From: Bordetella parapertussis
GTDB taxonomy: Bacteria > Pseudomonadota > Gammaproteobacteria > Burkholderiales > Burkholderiaceae_C
NCBI GenBank assembly: GCA_945899335.1
Contig: CAMDIP010000064.1
Span: forward strand, 1 to 7,524
DNA length: 7,524 nt
Direction of reading: 5' to 3'
Numbering within the stretch: position 1 is the first letter of the stretch; each line of letters begins with the position of its first letter. The translations under genes were made by a program, and so were the position numbers. A model generated the notes under the pieces. It did not search any database. It was not told where the DNA came from and saw only the letters and a list, made by a program, of their open reading frames with translations. Shown piece by piece: positions 1 to 5,498 of the stretch.

Positions 1-3
1 AAA

Positions 4-10
4 AAGGAGG
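4..10 (+). promoter_or_regulatory. Strong Shine-Dalgarno site for the first gene
   Basis: AAGGAGG lies 4 bases before the ATG at position 15. It is a near-perfect anti-16S match and supports ATG 15 as the start. The 14 bases before that ATG contain no in-frame context for an upstream gene, so whatever precedes this gene is outside the window. Confidence 0.8.
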
Positions 11-14
11 GTGC

Positions 15-518
15 ATGGAATCAACCGTTTGGTTGCTGTTGGCATATTTTGCTGTGCTGGCAGTGTCCTTGGTGTACCGCCGCCACACGGTTCGCGGGCC
101 TTGGTTTTTTTTGCTTCGCGCTTTTTTCCCCAATTGGCAGTTCTTTCACAAAGTCGGGCCGGTACCGCATTTGTATGTGCGTTACCAAGACGAGGCTAAG
201 GCGTGGAGCGATTGGCAGTGGGTTTACCCCAGAAGGCAGCGCCATGTGCTCGATGTGTTCCATAACCCCCACGGGAATTTGCTGCTGGCGCAGCAAAATT
301 TGGTTGACCATTTGTCAAGCGACATCAAAGATTTGGGCGAGGGCGCGGACGCACGGCCTTTGGTCAGCTACCAAATGGTGTGCCGCTTGGCCGCACAAGC
401 TGCGCGTGAACATATCGCCCAAGGCGTATGCCAATTTGAATTGCGCCTAGAGCGTCCCGTGCCTCAAGGCGATGGCGACAGCGACACGGTCTTGCGCAGC
501 CCTGAAATAGCGATATGA
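15..518 (+). CDS. Small N-terminally membrane-anchored protein, SdpA/DUF5819-like (tentative)
   Basis: The 167-residue protein has one hydrophobic N-terminal segment (about residues 5-20) followed by YRR. This suggests a membrane anchor, but whether the rest (residues 21-167) faces the periplasm or cytoplasm cannot be decided from this. Around residues 38-70 it carries FPNWQFFHK...PHLYVRYQD and a WSDWQW stretch. This pattern of Pro-x-Trp-x-Phe-Phe, then a beta strand, then a W-x-x-W segment recalls SdpA-family and DUF5819 proteins, which accompany HTTM-domain membrane proteins. That assignment is from memory of the families and is inference. The C-terminal half is polar with no motif I recognise. 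The stop overlaps the next gene's start by 4 nt (ATGA), so the two are almost certainly co-translated and functionally linked. It could also be just a lineage-specific partner of the HTTM-like protein. Confidence 0.8.
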   Translation: MESTVWLLLAYFAVLAVSLVYRRHTVRGPWFFLLRAFFPNWQFFHKVGPVPHLYVRYQDEAKAWSDWQWVYPRRQRHVLDVFHNPHGNLLLAQQNLVDHLSSDIKDLGEGADARPLVSYQMVCRLAAQAAREHIAQGVCQFELRLERPVPQGDGDSDTVLRSPEIAI

Positions 519-1321
519 ACGGCGACACCTTGGTACGTTGCCTAGAGGTTTTGTGTGGCATTAGTTTGCTTATTCAAGTAGCCGAATATTTGCGCATCGC
601 CCCCAGCAGCGACCATCAAGGAACTTGGTCTTGGCCGGTTCAACGCGCAGATATCCCACCCCAACCGGTTTGGGTTCGGCGTTTTTTTGATGCCATGTTT
701 CATCCCACGTCTTACCGTGTGCAATTGTGGGTAAGGGGTTTGGCAGCTATGGGTTTGGTATTCCAAGGTGCCAGCTTAGGTTTGGCCTTGGTCTTGTTTG
801 TGGGAACACTTTTGCTGCTGGTGCGTTGGCGCGGTGCTTTCAACGGCGGCAGCGATTTCATGACCTTGGTGACCATCACTGGTATTTTGATTGCCCAAGT
901 TGTGTCGCTTTGGGCAGGACAGGGCATGGGCTGGGCAGTTGGTTTGTCCTATATCGCCATCCACACCCTGAGCTCCTATTTCGTTTCTGGATGGATCAAA
1001 CTGCTGCAACCCGAGTGGCGAAGTGGGCAAGCGCTCACCGTTTTTCTCAATGGGGGAATATATGGTCCCTTACCTGCAGACAGCGTTTTTCGCCGCCCCA
1101 AGGTGGCCATGGGCTGCAGTTGGGCGTTCATTTTGTGGGAAGCGGTGTTCCCCTTGGGCTTGCTCAACCCGAACGGGGTATTGCTGTTCATGGTCATCGC
1201 CGCAGTGTTTCATTTTTTGGTTTTCTGGTTTTTTGGGCTGAATCGCTTTTTTTGGGCTTGGCTGACAAATCTGACTGCTGTATGGTTCTTTAGCGGCTGG
1301 ATCAGCCAGTTTTGGGGGTAA
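515..1321 (+). CDS. Multi-pass membrane protein, HTTM/SdpB-like (vitamin K carboxylase-like fold)
   Basis: This is a 268-residue integral membrane protein with hydrophobic segments at about residues 5-24, 74-103, 117-134, 138-158, 203-217, 221-241 and 244-262. Seen directly: FNGGSD at 109-114; SYFVSGWIKL at 153-162, soon followed by W168-R-S-G-Q-A-L; and FHFLVFWFFGLNRFF at 232-246. In HTTM (horizontally transferred transmembrane) proteins a Y-x-x-(A/S)-G-x-x-K-L...W-x-x-G-x-A-L block is followed by an FH...GLN..F helix, so I place it in that superfamily. SdpB, needed to mature the Bacillus SDP peptide, is one member. The specific activity is unknown. It starts inside the preceding gene's stop (ATGA), indicating translational coupling. 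A DoxX-type or other small membrane family is the alternative. A weakly structured AT-rich gap follows, so this is probably the end of the transcription unit. Confidence 0.82.
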   Translation: MNGDTLVRCLEVLCGISLLIQVAEYLRIAPSSDHQGTWSWPVQRADIPPQPVWVRRFFDAMFHPTSYRVQLWVRGLAAMGLVFQGASLGLALVLFVGTLLLLVRWRGAFNGGSDFMTLVTITGILIAQVVSLWAGQGMGWAVGLSYIAIHTLSSYFVSGWIKLLQPEWRSGQALTVFLNGGIYGPLPADSVFRRPKVAMGCSWAFILWEAVFPLGLLNPNGVLLFMVIAAVFHFLVFWFFGLNRFFWAWLTNLTAVWFFSGWISQFWG

Positions 1322-1381
1322 ACACCCTTTATTTTTGAATACTTTTTTATATATTTCAAGAGTTTTTAGGCTTTTTTTGCT

Positions 1382-1409
1382 TTGAGCGCTAAAGCTATGG
1401 GCCTAGAAT
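1382..1409 (+). promoter_or_regulatory. Probable sigma70 promoter for the M23-bactofilin unit
   Basis: TTGAGC (1382-1387) and TAGAAT (1404-1409) are separated by 16 bases, 40 bases before the ATG at 1450. The upstream stretch 1331-1380 is rich in T runs, as in an UP-element or a curved region. The rest of the 128-bp gap holds no convincing terminator hairpin for the preceding gene. Confidence 0.5.
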
Positions 1410-1449
1410 GGCGATCCTGTTTCTGGACAGGTAATCACAGGGACGCTTT

Positions 1450-2379
1450 ATGCAATTAATGTGGCTTTCAGGGCCCACTGGAAATGTCAGGACGATATCC
1501 ATCACCTTTCGCACGGTGTTGATGTCTTGTGCCGTGGCTGGGCTGTTTTTACTTACTGCGGGTTTTCTGTTGCATTTTGTGGGTTTCAAAATTGCGGTTG
1601 AGTACAACCCAGACCTTGCCCGCAGCATCGGTGGTGTCACCACCGAAGCAGAGCAAAAGCGCATGGAGTCGGTCTACCGAGACCACTTATCCCAACTACG
1701 CGAATCCATGCACACCACTGTGAACGAAATTCGCCAACTCGAAACCATGAAAAACAGGTTCATGGAGATGGCCACGCCCAACGTGGTGCGCGATAAAGTC
1801 AATCGCAAGGATGAAAACAAGGGCGGCCCCTTTATTGCACCTCGGCCTTTTTCCTCATTTATTCGTCAGCCTTTAGGCATAGAGTTCGACCAAACTTTAC
1901 AAGAATTTTTACAAACCCAGACCGCCGTGGCGGAGTTGAACATCCGTTGGGAAAAGCAACTCGATTGGCTGCATTCCTTGCCAACAGCCATGCCAGTGCG
2001 CGGCGACTATCGCATCTCCAGTGGCTTTGGTATCCGTAACGACCCCTTCACCGGTGGTTTGGCCATGCATGAAGGCCTGGACTTCACCGCGCCATCGGGT
2101 ACCTTGGTGGTTTCCACCGCTCAGGGTACCGTCACCCGCTCTGCCTGGGACCCCGGCTATGGCAATGTCATCGAGGTTCATCACGCAGAAGGTTTCGCCA
2201 CACGCTATGCCCACTTAAGTAAGCGCATAGCGCAAGTAGGTGACGTGGTCGAGCGTGGGGGCACTTTGGGAGAGGTTGGCAGCACTGGGCGTTCAACCGG
2301 CCCCCATTTGCATTACGAAGTATTTAACAAAGACAGGGTCATCAACCCTGCACAAGTCCTGCCTTCAGGATCGAGCTAA
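1450..2379 (+). CDS. Membrane-anchored M23 family peptidoglycan endopeptidase
   Basis: The 309-residue protein has one uncleaved-looking transmembrane segment (about 21-45), then a charged, probably coiled-coil periplasmic stretch (about 65-107), a linker, and a C-terminal LytM/M23 domain (about 185-302). The zinc site is intact: H207 and D211 in HEGLD, and H288 in the HLH of GPHLHYE. H255 (YAHLS) and H286 fit the catalytic histidines. M23 enzymes of this type cut peptide cross-bridges in peptidoglycan, so an active enzyme is expected. The start at ATG 1450 has an AGGGA Shine-Dalgarno at 1439-1443 with 6-base spacing. The bactofilin gene follows after 24 bases. M23 peptidase plus bactofilin is a recurring pair in which the cytoskeletal polymer positions the hydrolase to control cell shape; that role here is inferred from context. 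Confidence 0.95.
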   Translation: MQLMWLSGPTGNVRTISITFRTVLMSCAVAGLFLLTAGFLLHFVGFKIAVEYNPDLARSIGGVTTEAEQKRMESVYRDHLSQLRESMHTTVNEIRQLETMKNRFMEMATPNVVRDKVNRKDENKGGPFIAPRPFSSFIRQPLGIEFDQTLQEFLQTQTAVAELNIRWEKQLDWLHSLPTAMPVRGDYRISSGFGIRNDPFTGGLAMHEGLDFTAPSGTLVVSTAQGTVTRSAWDPGYGNVIEVHHAEGFATRYAHLSKRIAQVGDVVERGGTLGEVGSTGRSTGPHLHYEVFNKDRVINPAQVLPSGSS

Positions 2380-2403
2380 CCCTACCCCTTACCGGAGCCT
2401 TCC

Positions 2404-2835
2404 ATGTTTGAAAAACTGCGCGACAAGCCCTTGGCCAGTTCGCAAGAACGTTTTGAAACCCTTATTGGGCGCACCACCCAAATTTATGGTCGCTTGGTGT
2501 TGCTCGACAGTGTGCGCATCGATGGCAAGGTGGTTGGCAATATTGAAACCACCAAGGAACACAAGGTTACGGTGGCTATTGGTGCCAGCGGTGAGGTGTC
2601 TGGCGATGTGACCGCCCACCGTGTGATGGTGGCGGGCAAGGTCGAGGGCAATATTTACGCCTCCGAGCGCGTCGAATTTCACAAAGATTCAGTGGTGCAT
2701 GGCGATATTTCCTATGGCTCGATTGCGGTGGAACACGGCGCACGTTTGCTGGGCTTGGTGATCCAAAACCCAACAGGCGGCAACGCCAGTACCGAAGCCA
2801 GTAGCGCCATTAGGCAGGCGCAAACCAATAAATAA
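2404..2835 (+). CDS. Bactofilin (polymer-forming cytoskeletal protein)
   Basis: This 143-residue protein has a central right-handed beta-helix bactofilin core (about residues 22-125). Short, regularly spaced repeats such as VRIDGKVVGNI, ASGEVSGDV, VAGKVEGNI and DSVVHGDI form its rungs. It begins MFEKLRD, which resembles the short N-terminal membrane-targeting motif found in many bactofilins, and ends in a disordered Ser/Ala/Gln-rich tail. Bactofilins assemble nucleotide-free filaments on the inner face of the membrane and recruit cell-wall enzymes. The adjacent M23 peptidase, with a cytoplasmic N-terminus and one membrane segment, is the obvious partner. GGAG at 2394-2397 supports ATG 2404. 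Homologues are named bacA, bacM or ccmA in different lineages, so no symbol is assigned. Confidence 0.95.
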   Translation: MFEKLRDKPLASSQERFETLIGRTTQIYGRLVLLDSVRIDGKVVGNIETTKEHKVTVAIGASGEVSGDVTAHRVMVAGKVEGNIYASERVEFHKDSVVHGDISYGSIAVEHGARLLGLVIQNPTGGNASTEASSAIRQAQTNK

Positions 2836-2840
2836 ACGCT

Positions 2841-3686
2841 TTGTTGTCGCCCGATCACTACGATCAGATGTACAACAATCGGGCGCGTGTGCCCGATTTC
2901 GCCCACTTTTTCGCCCAATGGGCAGCTGATTCTCAAGCTGCACGTGCTTTATTGGACGGCTTAACAGATATCGCCTATGGTGCGGGGCCCAGCGAGATCC
3001 TCGATATTTTTCCTGCGGCACAAGCTCATGCGCCTGTGTTGGTGTTTATCCATGGTGGCTATTGGCGCTCTTTGGATAAATCAGACCATTCCTTTGTGGC
3101 GCCTGCCTCTGTGAGCCAAGGCGCGTGTGTGGTGGTGCCCAATTACGCGCTTTGCCCAGCAGTGACCATCTCTGACATCGTCATGCAAATGGTCAAGGCG
3201 CTGGCTTGGGTGTGGCGCTGTATCGACCGATGGGGAGGCGATCCCTCGCGCATTCACATAGCAGGGCACAGCGCCGGTGGGCATTTGGCCGCCATGCTGA
3301 TGGCTTGCCAGTGGGCTCGTTACCAGTCTGACTTACCAGCCGACTTGGTGAAAAGTGTGTTGTCGATTTCTGGTCTTTACGAGTTAGAAAGCGTGATGCG
3401 CTCGCCCATGTTGCAGTCCTCTTTGCACCTGACCGAGTCCGAGGTGTTGCGCTGCAGCCCTGCTTGGATGCCTGCGCCTGCCTCTGGTAGTTTGATCAGT
3501 GTGGCGGGGGCGTTGGAGAGCGAGGCTTTTATTCGCCACAACCACCTGATTCAACACGCATGGGGGCATGAACGTGTGCCCTTGGTGGAAGATTTGCAAG
3601 GCTTACACCACTTCAGCATCGTCAATGAATTGGCCAAGCCTGGCTCGCATTTGCATGGCTTGTTGATGCAGCAACTTCACGCCTGA
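2841..3686 (+). CDS. Alpha/beta hydrolase, kynurenine-formamidase-like esterase
   Basis: The 281-residue hydrolase has the HSL/arylformamidase layout: oxyanion-hole motif HGGYW at 71-75, nucleophile elbow GHSAGG at 142-147 (Ser144), an acidic candidate in GALESEAF (Glu226 or Glu228), and His257 in LHHFSIV. The substrate cannot be told from sequence. Relatives include arylformamidase (kynurenine pathway) and general carboxylesterases, and no tryptophan-degradation genes are nearby. An upstream in-frame stop at 2829-2831 limits the start to TTG 2841 or TTG 2844; the first ATG is 2868. ATG 2868 would remove only nine residues before the conserved-looking YNNRARVPD segment, so both are possible, but I prefer TTG 2841. 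No good Shine-Dalgarno is visible for either. Only 5 bases separate it from the bactofilin stop, so it is probably translated by re-initiation in the same operon. Confidence 0.88.
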   Translation: MLSPDHYDQMYNNRARVPDFAHFFAQWAADSQAARALLDGLTDIAYGAGPSEILDIFPAAQAHAPVLVFIHGGYWRSLDKSDHSFVAPASVSQGACVVVPNYALCPAVTISDIVMQMVKALAWVWRCIDRWGGDPSRIHIAGHSAGGHLAAMLMACQWARYQSDLPADLVKSVLSISGLYELESVMRSPMLQSSLHLTESEVLRCSPAWMPAPASGSLISVAGALESEAFIRHNHLIQHAWGHERVPLVEDLQGLHHFSIVNELAKPGSHLHGLLMQQLHA

Positions 3687-3730
3687 CCCTCGTCATTGCG
3701 AGGAGCGGAGCGACGAAGCAATCTCCCCCA

Positions 3731-3805
3731 CGGCGCATGTCGCAGGCTCGGCCTTGCCTCCATGCTTGCACAACGTCGGCTACGGCCGACCTGCAACACA
3801 CGCCG
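3731..3805 (-). repeat. Long stem-loop inside the repeat element
   Basis: CGGCGCATGTCGCAGG (3731-3746) pairs with CCTGCAACACACGCCG (3790-3805). Thirteen of 16 positions are Watson-Crick. The three mismatches are C-A or A-C on the plus strand, so all three become G-U wobbles in RNA copied from the minus strand. Within the loop, GTCGGC (3775-3780) and GCCGAC (3785-3790) can form a smaller competing hairpin. Confidence 0.5.
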
Positions 3806-3911
3806 TCTAAGGTAGAAAGTAAATCTCACACCTATCAAGATTTCTAGCTTTGCAGTAGCGAAGACTGAGCAGCGACAAATATTTCGGATGTCATGGCGAG
3901 GCCATAGTTTT

Positions 3912-3948
3912 AAGCAAACTTTAGTCAGTTTTCTTCGTCAGTTTGCTT
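3912..3948. repeat. 9-bp hairpin with internal 13-nt tandem repeat
   Basis: AAGCAAACT (3912-3920) is perfectly complementary to AGTTTGCTT (3940-3948), with a 19-nt loop. Overlapping it, GTCAGTTTTCTTC (3924-3936) is directly repeated as GTCAGTTTGCTTC (3937-3949) with one difference. A further small dyad, ATGGC-GAG-GCCAT, lies just upstream at 3893-3905. These suggest slippage or repeat remodelling at the right end of the element. Confidence 0.55.
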
Positions 3949-4009
3949 CGTCGCTAAGCTACTCGCAATGACGACAGGACGCAATGACGAGGGACTGTAA
4001 TGATGGCGA

Positions 4010-4903
4010 TCAGCGCGGTAGTTTCACCAAGCCCGCAGCCAAGGCGGTACCGGTCAAGATCATGGCGGCGCACAGAATCACCCAAGTCGTGATGACCTCG
4101 TTCAAAAAAGCTATGCCGATAATGTTGGCAAACAGTGGAATCAAATACGTCACGGTCATGGTGCGAGACGCGCCCACTTTGGCGATCAAGCGGAAATACA
4201 GCACATAAGCCAGACCGGTGCACACCACGCCAATCATCAGCAAGCTCCACCAAGCGCTGTCGCTAGGCCACTGCTCAGGCCAAAACCAAATGCCTGGCAA
4301 AGCCAACACCAAGCTGGCCCCCAGTTGACTCCCCGCAGCAATGGTCATGGTGGGTACATCGTTCAAATAACGTTGCGAGTAATGGGTGCTCAAACCGTAA
4401 CAGGTGGTGGCTAACAAGCAAGCCAGGACCGCCCACCCAGAGCCACCCGCTTTGAAAGACACGCCGCCTGGCATGGTCAAGGCCAACAGGGCCGCACCCG
4501 CAAAGCCGAGGAGCAAACCCAAGCCACGAGAGTTTCCGGGGTGTTGCTTAAACCAGATCCAAGCGATCAATGCACCAAACAGTGGGGTGGTGGAATTAAG
4601 TATGGAAGACAAACCGGTGGTGATGGACATCACCGCATAGGCATAGCAAATAAAAGGGATGCCTGAGTTCACCACGCCCATGGGCAAAATGCGTCGCCAA
4701 TGCAGGCCAAGGCTATGAGCTTGTCCCTGCCAGAGCAAAAAAGGCAGCAAGGTCAACCACGCCACACTCACTCTGAGCCACGCTGTGGACCAGCTGCCAA
4801 ACTCTTGCGATGTCATTCGCATGAAGAGAAAGGACGATCCCCAAATAACGCCTAGCAGCACAAACTCGGGTAGCCACTGGCGCCACCGCACAGCATCTGT
4901 CAC
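4010..4903 (-). CDS. EamA/DMT-superfamily transporter
   Basis: This 297-residue membrane protein has about ten hydrophobic segments arranged as two EamA repeats (about residues 13-141 and 153-288). Family hallmarks are GVIWGSSFLFMR at the first helix, NSTTPLFGALIAW closing repeat one, and YLIPLFANIIGIAFLNE in repeat two. Members export or exchange small metabolites, often amino acids or related compounds; the substrate here is unknown. The start is GTG at 4903-4901, overlapping the ogt stop by 4 nt (GTGA), with GAAGG about 9 bases upstream inside ogt. The open frame extends about 77 codons further, but that part is the out-of-frame shadow of ogt and lacks transporter character. Translation is therefore probably coupled to ogt. 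The gene ends 16 bases from the repeat element, with no classic terminator of its own visible. Confidence 0.9.
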   Translation of the reverse strand: MTDAVRWRQWLPEFVLLGVIWGSSFLFMRMTSQEFGSWSTAWLRVSVAWLTLLPFLLWQGQAHSLGLHWRRILPMGVVNSGIPFICYAYAVMSITTGLSSILNSTTPLFGALIAWIWFKQHPGNSRGLGLLLGFAGAALLALTMPGGVSFKAGGSGWAVLACLLATTCYGLSTHYSQRYLNDVPTMTIAAGSQLGASLVLALPGIWFWPEQWPSDSAWWSLLMIGVVCTGLAYVLYFRLIAKVGASRTMTVTYLIPLFANIIGIAFLNEVITTWVILCAAMILTGTALAAGLVKLPR

Positions 4904-5448
4904 AAAAGCGTACCTTCGCGTTGCAACAAATCCATTTTTCGCCACAGGCCACCGGCGTAGCCAGTCAACGTCCCATTGGCACCCACCACGCGGTGGCAAG
5001 GCACGATGATGCTTAAAGGGTTGCGCCCCACAGCCATGCCAACCGCACGTGCGGCTTGGGCTTGGCCCAAGTGCTGCGCCAATTCGCCATAAGTAGAGTA
5101 GCGACCATAAGGGATTTGCAACAACGCTCGCCAAACACGTTGTTGAAAGTCACTGCCATTGGCAAGGTCTAGGGGCAAATCAAACGAACTGCGCTTGCCT
5201 GCAAAGTAATCTGTCAATTGGTTTTTCGTAAGGCGCAACCAATGTTGAGACGGGCCCCAAGGCAGATGGCGCAAATCGGGCTTATGGGCTTGGTCTTCAA
5301 ACCAAACACCGCACAAACCTTTGTCGCTGGCAACCAAGGTAAGCGAACCCAAGGGAGAGTTGACTGGCATTTGCCAAACGTTGGCTTGAAAGAAGGCGCG
5401 AGCAGACGTGGAAAGCATGTGATGTGAGAAAGTCTTGTAGTCCATCAT
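4900..5448 (-). CDS. ogt: Methylated-DNA--[protein]-cysteine S-methyltransferase
   Basis: This is a suicide DNA-repair protein that moves alkyl groups from O6-alkylguanine (and O4-alkylthymine) to its own cysteine. Numbered from the most upstream ATG, the active site is PCHRV with Cys151. The helix-turn-helix and arginine-finger segment is RAVGMAVGRNP (134-144), and the C-terminal GYAGGLWRK...LL block (163-175) is intact. The N-terminal ribonuclease-like domain begins near NSPLGSLTL (30-38). Full length is 182 residues, in the usual range. The start is uncertain: ATG 5448 or 5445, or ATG 5418, which gives 172 residues and retains everything conserved. None has a clear Shine-Dalgarno. It lacks the N-terminal Ada regulatory domain, so it is the Ogt type and probably not self-inducing. 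It heads a two-gene unit with the transporter and is divergent from manB. Confidence 0.93.
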   Translation of the reverse strand: MMDYKTFSHHMLSTSARAFFQANVWQMPVNSPLGSLTLVASDKGLCGVWFEDQAHKPDLRHLPWGPSQHWLRLTKNQLTDYFAGKRSSFDLPLDLANGSDFQQRVWRALLQIPYGRYSTYGELAQHLGQAQAARAVGMAVGRNPLSIIVPCHRVVGANGTLTGYAGGLWRKMDLLQREGTLL

Positions 5449-5456
5449 ACGATGGA
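5441..5456. promoter_or_regulatory. 16-nt dyad in the divergent ogt/manB promoter region
   Basis: TCCATC (5441-5446) and GATGGA (5451-5456) are perfect inverted arms around ATAC. On the minus strand TATGAT (5449-5444) overlaps it and could serve as the -10 box of ogt if translation starts at ATG 5418. A regulator-binding site is possible, but a 6-bp dyad is weak evidence. Confidence 0.25.
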
Positions 5457-5486
5457 GCGATGACGGTTTGCGCCAAGCCCTGCTTC

Positions 5487-5492
5487 TACAAT
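5487..5492 (+). promoter_or_regulatory. manB: Candidate -10 box of manB (TACAAT), possibly leaderless mRNA
   Basis: TACAAT ends 6 bases before the ATG at 5499, which places the expected transcription start at or within a base or two of that ATG. No Shine-Dalgarno sequence exists between them. A good -35 hexamer at the right distance is not visible (CGGTTT at 5464-5469). Confidence 0.45.
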
Positions 5493-5498
5493 ACCGCG

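Larger units (their letters stand above)
3687..3993. mobile_element. Inverted-repeat-ended, hairpin-rich element (MITE-like or composite REP)
   Basis: This 307-bp stretch fills the gap between two converging genes and has no credible ORF. Its ends are a perfect 14-nt inverted pair: CCCTCGTCATTGCG at 3687-3700 and its reverse complement at 3980-3993. A longer imperfect pair is nested inside: 3691-3721 matches the reverse complement of 3943-3973 at 28 of 31 positions. The left arm can also fold on itself (ATTGC 3695-3699 with GCAAT 3718-3722). The motif CGTCATTGCGAG...GCGACGAAGCAAT is, from memory, a dispersed repeat seen in many unrelated bacteria. No transposase is encoded and I see no clear target-site duplication. 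It could be a non-autonomous insertion or several repeats joined together. It starts immediately after the hydrolase stop codon and ends 16 bases from the stop of the transporter. Confidence 0.7.

Noticed and set aside
727..1293. 188-codon overlapping frame within the HTTM-like gene
   Set aside because: Its residues are Gly/Phe/Arg/His/Gln-rich without a fold-like pattern; it is a shadow of the real membrane-protein frame, which has coherent helices and motifs.
1397..1459. 20-codon ORF in the gap before the M23 gene, considered as a peptide gene for the upstream pair
   Set aside because: No ribosome-binding site, overlaps the probable -10 box and the M23 start, and lacks a hydrophobic leader.
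2841..3686. Naming the hydrolase kynB-type arylformamidase
   Set aside because: The motifs fit several esterase groups, and no tryptophan or kynurenine genes are present nearby.
3687..3993. Reading the repeat region as a CRISPR array or an insertion sequence
   Set aside because: There are no regularly spaced direct repeats with unique spacers and no transposase frame; the repeats are inverted and nested.
3954..4253. 99-codon minus-strand ORF crossing the right end of the repeat element
   Set aside because: It overlaps the transporter out of frame and runs into repeat DNA; composition is Arg/His/Asp-rich, as expected of a shadow frame.
4904..5134. N-terminal extension of the transporter frame by about 77 codons
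   Set aside because: It lies entirely inside ogt on the same strand in another frame, is Pro/Arg/Cys/Trp-rich without membrane character, and a GTG with a Shine-Dalgarno-like GAAGG sits exactly at the ogt stop.
5424..5498. Upstream GTG/ATG starts for the phosphohexomutase
   Set aside because: The extra 25 residues are not typical of the family, and a -10-like TACAAT lies just before ATG 5499.
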